This document shows positions 58,332-64,000 of a DNA stretch of 64,000 nt, piece by piece. Positions within the stretch are counted from its first letter, which is position 1. Each line of letters begins with the position of its first letter. Made by a program: the position numbers and the translations under genes. This DNA is from Limibacterium fermenti (GTDB lineage: Bacteria > Bacteroidota > Bacteroidia > Bacteroidales > Dysgonomonadaceae), in contig NZ_CP159486.1 of the NCBI RefSeq assembly GCF_041902845.1, positions 1,054,001 to 1,118,000 of the forward strand, read 5' to 3'. The notes beneath the pieces were generated by a model. It saw nothing but the letters and a program-made list of their open reading frames with translations. It did not search any database and was not told where the DNA came from.

Positions 58332-59485
58332 CGGAGATCCTTTGCGTGACACATAAATATCCGCCTCATATCGGCGGCATGGAGCGCCAAAGCTATGAGC
58401 TGATAAAGGGGTTGGAAAAGTATTACACGGTGCATAAAATCGCCTACGAAGACAACGAAAACAAACTATTGTGGTTTCAGAGCCTCAAGTCGAAAATTCA
58501 GCAGAAACTCAAAGAGCATCCCGGCATCAAACTCATTCATCTCAACGACGGATCGATGGGCGCCGCCTGCCTGTGGTTGCAGAAATATACGCACGTTCCG
58601 GTGCTCGTAACCTACCATGGGCTGGATATCACTTTTCCCCTCGACTTGTATCAGCATAAGATAATCTCTCGTTTAACCGCTTATGACGGCGCTATCTGTG
58701 TGAGCGATTCCACGCGACAGGAATGCCTCGACAGGGGCTTTCGCGAAGAGAGCACGTTTACGGTGCGCAACGGCGTGGATCATTCCATTGCCGATCGGTC
58801 GTTCGACGCTCGGATAGTTGACAAATTGAAAGAAAAACAGGGCGTGGATGTCGCGGGGAAGAATGTGCTGGTGACCATCGGCCGGTCGGTGAAAAGGAAA
58901 GGTTTTTCCTGGTTTATCAAAAACGTGATGCCGTTATTGCCGGAGAATGTAGTCTTTTTGATGATCGGATCGCTGAAGCAGGAAATGCCGGTTGCCGAAA
59001 AAGTGTTATCTTCCTTATCTTCGACAATGCATAATAAGATACAGTTGATGTTGGGCGTGGAGTCCGACTCGCAGGACATCCTCGAGCAGTTGGCCTTGCA
59101 TCCCAACGTGCATCATTTGGGCAATGTCCCTTATACCGATTTGTTGGATTTGACGGCGATGTCCGACCTGTTTGTGATGCCCAATATCGTCGTGCCGGGC
59201 GATATCGAAGGGTTCGGATTGGTTGCCTTGGAAGCGAGCATGTGCGGGACGTTTGTGTTGGCCTCCGAACTCAAAGGGATTACCGATGCGGTTATCGACG
59301 GGCATAACGGCTATCTGTTGCCGAGCGGAAAGGCGCAGGCATGGGCCGATAAGATTATAGAACTCTTCAACGATAAGCCGCGCTTACGCCAACTCTCGCA
59401 ACAGGGAAGGGAATATACGCGTACGCATTATTCTTGGGAGATTATGGCGGAGGGATACCGTGAGGTGTTCGATCGGTTTATGTAA
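58328..59485 (+). CDS. GT4-type glycosyltransferase
   Basis: A 385-residue GT-B glycosyltransferase, ATG 58328 chosen because it overlaps the preceding stop by 4 bp. The N-terminal ILCVTHKYPPHIGGMERQSYELIKG holds the acceptor loop (GGMER), and the C-terminal GFGLVALEASMCGTFVLAS (Glu near residue 299) and EITD-type GITDAVIDGHNGYLL match the donor-binding half. It forms a unit with the flippase-like protein. Confidence 0.9.
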   Translation: MTEILCVTHKYPPHIGGMERQSYELIKGLEKYYTVHKIAYEDNENKLLWFQSLKSKIQQKLKEHPGIKLIHLNDGSMGAACLWLQKYTHVPVLVTYHGLDITFPLDLYQHKIISRLTAYDGAICVSDSTRQECLDRGFREESTFTVRNGVDHSIADRSFDARIVDKLKEKQGVDVAGKNVLVTIGRSVKRKGFSWFIKNVMPLLPENVVFLMIGSLKQEMPVAEKVLSSLSSTMHNKIQLMLGVESDSQDILEQLALHPNVHHLGNVPYTDLLDLTAMSDLFVMPNIVVPGDIEGFGLVALEASMCGTFVLASELKGITDAVIDGHNGYLLPSGKAQAWADKIIELFNDKPRLRQLSQQGREYTRTHYSWEIMAEGYREVFDRFM

Positions 59486-59499
59486 GAGGAGAGTCGTGG

Positions 59500-59627
59500 T
59501 GTAAGGTTCTCCGGTCATCAGTCTCCGGTCTCCGGTCTTCAGTCGCTAATTTGCTAATTTGCTAATCTGCTAATTCGCTAATTCGCTAATTCGCTAATTA
59601 GTAAATTTGCCAATTTGTAATTTATTT
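59500..59627 (+). repeat. 8-bp tandem repeats after the glycosyltransferase gene
   Basis: After TCTCCGGTCATCAGTCTCCGG (in part) and GGTCTTCAG, units of the form GCTAATTT, GCTAATCT and GCTAATTC repeat with 8-bp spacing to about 59600 and then decay. The opening GGTCTCCGGTCTTCAG is nearly the same as the text before the 7-bp repeats after gmd (35474), so they are related intergenic elements. Confidence 0.8.
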
Positions 59628-59668
59628 TTTACCTTTATCGCAAACTTTTGTCACGAATGTATTTTATA

Positions 59669-60322
59669 ATGAAACCTTTACTATCCGTCTGTTTCCTTTT
59701 TATGGTCGCTTTTGCGCAGGCACAGCATGCACAGCGGCTATCGCATTATGTGTTTCCCGAATTCCGTCAAGGCACCGTGCTGATGAAAAACGGCGCCCGT
59801 AACGAAACGTTATTGAACTACAATTCATTGTCTGAAGAGATCGTCTTTAACAATCACGGTTCCCTTTTGGCGATCGGCAAGCAAGTCTTACCGCAAATCG
59901 ATACGGTTTTCATAGGGGACAGTCGTTTTGTCCGCATCGATCAAACGTTTATGGAATGGATCGAGGTGAATGAAGATACCCGGTTACTGGTCGAGTATAA
60001 ATGCAAGCTTATTCCGCCCGGCAAACCTGCGGCCTATGGAGGCACTTCGCAAACGTCCTCCGTAGAGAGTTATTCCTCCTGGTTAGCCGATGGACGAGTC
60101 TATGACTTGAAATTGCCCGATGAGTACAAAGTGAAGCCTTATACGGTTTACCGGATCGGTCATGGAGGGGAGTGGAAGAGTTTCTCGTCTCTTAATCAGT
60201 TAAGGAAGATCTATAAAGATAAAAAAGAAGCGATAAAAGCATATACCAAACAACAGAAAGTCGATTTTGATAATCCCGACGAAGTTGTTCGGCTGCTTCA
60301 TTATGTAGAATCGAATAAATGA
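59669..60322 (+). CDS. Hypothetical secreted protein
   Basis: A 217-residue protein from ATG 59669 with a signal peptide (MKPLLSVCFLFMVAFAQAQ). The mature part is rich in strands: FPEFRQGTVLMKNGARNETLLNYN, then EEIVFNNHGSLLAIGKQVLPQIDTVFI (split). A -7-like TACCTTTA lies near 59630. No family is recognised. It overlaps the fucosidase gene by 4 bp, so the two are co-expressed. Confidence 0.65.
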   Translation: MKPLLSVCFLFMVAFAQAQHAQRLSHYVFPEFRQGTVLMKNGARNETLLNYNSLSEEIVFNNHGSLLAIGKQVLPQIDTVFIGDSRFVRIDQTFMEWIEVNEDTRLLVEYKCKLIPPGKPAAYGGTSQTSSVESYSSWLADGRVYDLKLPDEYKVKPYTVYRIGHGGEWKSFSSLNQLRKIYKDKKEAIKAYTKQQKVDFDNPDEVVRLLHYVESNK

Positions 60323-61635
60323 ATGGCGTTATGAAACCTGTTTATTTCCTCCTTTTATTTCTTTGTGTCAGCGTCGTACTGCCGGCACAAAAGGGTTATG
60401 TCCCGACAACAGAGAACCTCCGGAACCGCGAAGATTTCCGCGACCGGAAGTTCGGTGTATTCATTCATTGGGGACTTTACAGTATGCTTGCCGACGGCGA
60501 ATGGGTAATGAATAACAAGAATCTTCCTTATCGGGAATATGCGAAACTCGCCGGAGGATTTTATCCCTCCAAATTCGATGCGGCCCGGTGGGTAGCCGAT
60601 GTAAAGGCCGCCGGGGCAAAGTACCTCTGCATTACCTCGCGGCATCACGACGGCTTTTCGATGTTCGACACGAAGAAGTCGCCTTATAATATTGTCGATG
60701 CGACACCGTTCGGGCGCGACATTCTCAAAGAGCTGGCGGATGAGTGTCACAGGCAGGGCATCCGGTTGCATTTTTACTATTCGCTGGTCGATTGGTACCG
60801 AACCGACTATAATCCCGTGGGGCGTACCGGTCGCGAAGCCAGCCGCACGTTGACCGGTGAATGGCCGGCCTATCATCAATTCATGCTCGACCAACTCACC
60901 GAATTGCTTACCGGTTACGGCGAGATCGGAGCTATCTGGTTCGACGGGGTATGGGATCAGGATCAGAATCCTGGGTTCGACTGGCGTTTGGACGAACTCT
61001 ATGCGCAGATCCATCGTTTACAGCCTGCTTGCATGATCATCAACAACCATCACCTCACGCCGTTTGAAGGGGAAGACGGCCAGACTTTCGAACGAGACCT
61101 GCCGGGCCAGAATACCGCTGGCTATTCGGCCTCGTCCACGATCAGCAGTCTCCCGTTGGAAACCTGTGAAACAATGAATAAATCGTGGGGATACCGTATG
61201 ACCGATACCGCTTATAAATCGGAAAAAGAATTGATTCATTATCTGGTGAAGGCAGCCGGAAATAACGCGAACTTGTTGATGAATGTAGGGCCGCAACCCG
61301 ATGGCGAGTTTCCTGCTGCGGCCATGGAACGCTTCCGGGCCATCGGGAAATGGCTCGAGCAGTACGGCGAGACAATTTACGGTACGCGCGGCGGGCCGGT
61401 TGCTCCCCGTCATTGGGGCGTGACCACGCAAAAAGCGGACAGGTTGTATGTGCATATCCTTCAAAAGGAAGATGAGGTGCTTTTTTTACCGGTACCGGGG
61501 AAGACTATTCGATCGGCCAAAACGTTTATCGGCAAAAAGAACGTCGAATATACCGTCGTGCCCAGCGGTATTGCCTTGAACGTGAGTGAAGCGACTGATG
61601 CAATTGATTTTGTCGTGGAGCTGGAACTACAGTAA
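60319..61635 (+). CDS. GH29 alpha-L-fucosidase
   Basis: A 438-residue fucosidase with a signal peptide, secreted to the periplasm. The GH29 start WFGVFIHWGLYSMLADGEW-type (here FGVFIHWGLYSMLADGEWV, about 46-64), the His pair YLCITSRHHDGFSMF and the nucleophile Asp209 in AIWFDGVWD are all present, plus DLPGQNTAGYSA-type loop. It ends in a small beta-sandwich. ATG 60319 overlaps the previous gene; ATG 60331 would also give the signal. Confidence 0.92.
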   Translation: MNGVMKPVYFLLLFLCVSVVLPAQKGYVPTTENLRNREDFRDRKFGVFIHWGLYSMLADGEWVMNNKNLPYREYAKLAGGFYPSKFDAARWVADVKAAGAKYLCITSRHHDGFSMFDTKKSPYNIVDATPFGRDILKELADECHRQGIRLHFYYSLVDWYRTDYNPVGRTGREASRTLTGEWPAYHQFMLDQLTELLTGYGEIGAIWFDGVWDQDQNPGFDWRLDELYAQIHRLQPACMIINNHHLTPFEGEDGQTFERDLPGQNTAGYSASSTISSLPLETCETMNKSWGYRMTDTAYKSEKELIHYLVKAAGNNANLLMNVGPQPDGEFPAAAMERFRAIGKWLEQYGETIYGTRGGPVAPRHWGVTTQKADRLYVHILQKEDEVLFLPVPGKTIRSAKTFIGKKNVEYTVVPSGIALNVSEATDAIDFVVELELQ

Positions 61636-61691
61636 ATAGATATGAATATGGAAGATGAAGTTTCTAAACGTTTATTGATGCAAAGTTACGG

Positions 61692-61722
61692 AGAACTACT
61701 CATTTAGGGTAGTTCTTTTTTT
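61692..61722 (+). terminator. Terminator after the fucosidase gene
   Basis: AGAACTAC (61692-61699) and GTAGTTCT (61709-61716) arms with a 9-base loop and a following run of T. Confidence 0.85.
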
Positions 61723-61922
61723 CAATATAGCGGACTTTCAGTTTTTCGCTTCTAATTCTTTTACTATGGAATCGCCCCCCTCTCTCTTCTAAAAAAAAAT
61801 AATAGCAATTTCAGTAATAAAAAAGGGAGTATTGATATACTTCGTTTCTATTTATTCGAGTCTTTACAATGTTAAATTTATAATTTTAACACTGTATTTT
61901 TCCGTTGTAAAGTAAAATGATA

Positions 61923-61930
61923 TATTTTTG
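61923..61930 (+). promoter_or_regulatory. -7 box of the SusC-like gene
   Basis: TATTTTTG, a TAnnTTTG match; TTG at 61905 is closer than usual (15 bp), so the -33 match is weak. From here to the SusC start at 62372 there is no gene; the frame at 61960-62181 is not credible. The 440-nt leader contains the G-run and the short hairpin TCCCC-GGCA-GGGGA (62248-62261). Confidence 0.4.
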
Positions 61931-62016
61931 CGTGATAAAAAACAAAAATGTTTTTATAAATGGAACTCAGATTATGCATTGACACTTTAGTATCCTCTTT
62001 ATTAACAAAAGTTAAC

Positions 62017-62028
62017 GGGGGGGGGGGG
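62017..62028 (+). repeat. G12 homopolymer in the SusC leader
   Basis: Twelve consecutive G, 344 bp upstream of the SusC start codon and inside the candidate transcribed leader. Such runs vary in length by slippage and can switch expression. The region around it (61726-62371) contains no other gene. Confidence 0.9.
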
Positions 62029-62371
62029 TATACCCTTCTTAATCCTTCCAGAACCTTTTTCCCTACTCCATTTATCTGTTTTTTATATTATTCTTTTTTA
62101 CATTCCGGAATCTCTTCTCGGAGTGGTCTCCTTTTTTTATTCATTCAACCGGAGCATAGTATTCGGATCCTCTTGGAATAAATTCTCATCCTATATACAA
62201 CACTATCCCTTTCCTCTAAAAGAAAATAGTGCCTGAATTGCATCTTCCCCGGCAGGGGATAGTGGTTTGGCCCGAAGTCTTTTTTTATGAATTTCCGGCT
62301 ATTAAATTGGTGTAATAGATAATTAAACGCAAATGAATACAATGAATTTATTATTAATTAAAAAGTAGAGT

Positions 62372-64000
62372 ATGAAAAAGAAGTTTGTATTGTTTTTATC
62401 CTTATTCCTTATAGGAATAGGGCTGGCAACTGCCCAAACCCGCGTGCGGGGGACAGTTGTCGATGAGGCGGGCGAGCCTATTATCGGGGCGACAGTTACG
62501 ATTAAGGGCGTTTCCCAGGGGACAGCTACTGATATAGACGGGAATTTCAGCATTACCGCCCCCGAGGGAGGAACCTTGGTTGTCTCCTATGTGGGCTACC
62601 AGTCGCAAGAAGTTCCGGTGAGTGCAAATGTAAGAGTGACTTTGGTGGAAGATTTGAAAGTATTGGATGAGGTTGTTGTAACTGCTTTTGGATTACAGCG
62701 ACAAAAAAGAGAACTCGGTTATTCTACTGCTCAAGTTAACAGTGAAGAATTGATTCAGGCACGAGCTGTGAACGCAGCAACCAGTTTACAAGGTAAAGTT
62801 GCGGGACTGAATGTTTCTTCGTTGGACAATGGTGTCCTTGAGGATGTAAAAATCAATTTGAGAGGTATTCGTTCTCTCACCGGCAATAATAATCCTATGT
62901 TACTGTTGGATGGTGTCCCCGTGGGACTTAACCTTTTGAGTACTATTAATCCGAATGATATTGAGAATGTCAATGTATTGAAAGGTACTTCGGCTGCTGC
63001 TATTTATGGACCGGATGCACGAAACGGGGTAATTATCGTTACTACGAAGGCCGGTACAAAAGATGGTAAACCGGAAATTACCGTTAGCAATTCTACACAA
63101 TTCAGCAATATATCGTTCTTACCGAAATTTCAAACACAATTTGGCCCGGGTGCATACGGGGAATATATTCCTTATGAAAACTGGTCGTGGGGGCCTGAAT
63201 ATGATGGAAGTGAAATTGTGATAGGTGAACCTTTGGAAGACGGTACAGAGCAAAAAGGCATCTATTCTTCCATTCGCAATAACCGGCGAGACTTTTTCAC
63301 TACGGGAGTAACTGTGCAGAATGATATTTCGTATGCAACAAAGGGATTTTTCCTTAGCTTGCAAGATGCTAACATTACAGGTGTCGTGCCCGATGATGAA
63401 AGCCGAAGAACGGGAGTGCGGTTGAATGCTTCTCAAACCTATAAGAAGTTTACGGCATCATTCAATACGAATTATATTTATCAAAAATATAATGTGTTTG
63501 ATAATGTGGGCATGGATGATTATTATGAAGCCAACAATGTCGGTTTGAACGAAGGCCTAATGAATCTTATTTTTAGTACGCCGGCACACATTCCGTTGAC
63601 TTCCTATAAGGATTTCGAAAATAATGAATTTGCCAAGTATAATAATTATTACAATCGTTACGGCATTAATCCATATATTGCGTTGGATACATGGAGAAGA
63701 AAAGGCCTTGACCAGAATATGATTAGCAGTCTCGATTTGAAGTTGGCCGTTACCGACTGGCTGGATTTGAACTATCGTGCTGCTGTGACATACACCAGCC
63801 AGGTATCGGAGCATGATCAAAGGCGGATTCCCACAACCGCTTATGGAGCAGGAAGAGGATTAGATCCTGTGCCTCAGGCCGTCGAAAATGAATCTTATAT
63901 AAGTAACCGCCTGTCGTCGGAGTTTTTTGCCAATTTCCATAAGACTTTTGGCGATTTCAAGGTCAATGCAATTGGCGGTACGTATGTCCGTGATGTATTA
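62372..64000 (+). CDS. SusC/RagA-family TonB-linked outer membrane receptor (5' part)
   Basis: The open frame starts at ATG 62372 (MKKKFVLFLSLFLIGIGLATAQ signal) and runs beyond the window. It has the carboxypeptidase-like N-terminal domain (VRGTVVDEAGEPIIGATV), a TonB-box-like segment before ELGYSTAQVN, and the plug motifs LRGIRSLTGNNNPMLLLDGV and NVLKGTSAAAIYGPDARNGVIIVTT (split). Such receptors import glycans or peptides with a SusD partner, which is expected beyond the window. Confidence 0.92.
   Translation, partial: MKKKFVLFLSLFLIGIGLATAQTRVRGTVVDEAGEPIIGATVTIKGVSQGTATDIDGNFSITAPEGGTLVVSYVGYQSQEVPVSANVRVTLVEDLKVLDEVVVTAFGLQRQKRELGYSTAQVNSEELIQARAVNAATSLQGKVAGLNVSSLDNGVLEDVKINLRGIRSLTGNNNPMLLLDGVPVGLNLLSTINPNDIENVNVLKGTSAAAIYGPDARNGVIIVTTKAGTKDGKPEITVSNSTQFSNISFLPKFQTQFGPGAYGEYIPYENWSWGPEYDGSEIVIGEPLEDGTEQKGIYSSIRNNRRDFFTTGVTVQNDISYATKGFFLSLQDANITGVVPDDESRRTGVRLNASQTYKKFTASFNTNYIYQKYNVFDNVGMDDYYEANNVGLNEGLMNLIFSTPAHIPLTSYKDFENNEFAKYNNYYNRYGINPYIALDTWRRKGLDQNMISSLDLKLAVTDWLDLNYRAAVTYTSQVSEHDQRRIPTTAYGAGRGLDPVPQAVENESYISNRLSSEFFANFHKTFGDFKVNAIGGTYVRDVL

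Noticed and set aside
61960..62181. A 73-residue frame through the G12 tract
   Set aside because: Composition is unlike a protein (Phe/Ser/Leu from T-rich DNA), the Gly run is only the G tract, and it lies in the leader of the SusC gene. A role as a short upstream frame is possible but not supported.

Overview
The window is a piece of a Bacteroidales (Bacteroidota) chromosome carrying most of a Mu-like transposable prophage. Pointers to the phylum: promoters of the TAnnTTTG type (-7) seen before many genes, A-rich rather than Shine-Dalgarno leaders, a SusC/RagA TonB-linked receptor, two GLPGLI proteins, DUF5687 and DUF6261 proteins. The genus cannot be fixed from the sequence alone.

Prophage, 1 to about 31.84 kb (left end lies outside the window). 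Positions 38-8762 are a tightly packed early operon: Mu A-type transposase, Mu B-type ATPase, a second ATPase, a Gam-type DNA end protector and many small proteins, including a HAD-fold and a DUF2786 protein. A lipoprotein gene with its own promoter and terminator (8.8-9.6 kb) separates early from late genes. The late genes are split into two divergent blocks: 9.6-15.3 kb on the minus strand (terminase, Mu gp36/portal/MuF/gpG homologues, tail completion) and 15.5-29.7 kb on the plus strand (protease-scaffold, capsid, sheath, tube, tail-assembly chaperone with a likely -1 frameshift, tape measure, baseplate, lysis genes, tail fibre and a beta-helix tail spike). The right end carries a DNA adenine methylase and an AbiTii-type defence protein, then a 22-bp periodic TGTAC array that may be the transposase-binding right end. 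This is a contractile-tailed (myovirus) Mu relative.

Host chromosome, 31.9-64 kb. An Rpn-family nuclease, a DUF6261 gene with a long repeat-filled leader, gmd, a DUF6600 lipoprotein with an Arg/Ser-rich tail, a zinc metallopeptidase, an ABC exporter pair, a HerA-like ATPase, a UvrA paralogue, an IS110-family element, then a patch of small mobile-looking genes (HxlR regulator, broken KilA-N gene, ClbS/DfsB-like protein, two toxin-antitoxin pairs, Crp/Fnr regulator, thiazoline-carboxylate-hydrolase-like protein). After membrane and secreted proteins come two tandem GLPGLI genes, a second DUF6261 gene, a flippase-like protein plus glycosyltransferase, an alpha-L-fucosidase, and the start of a SusC gene whose long leader holds a run of 12 G.

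The most unusual signal is in front of the two DUF6261 genes. Each has a roughly 400-nt leader containing an array of short palindromes spaced by 41-42 bp; the two arrays use different palindrome sequences but the same period. The promoter-proximal 144 bp of the second leader is duplicated, almost base for base, 2306 bp upstream. I know of no described system with this layout.
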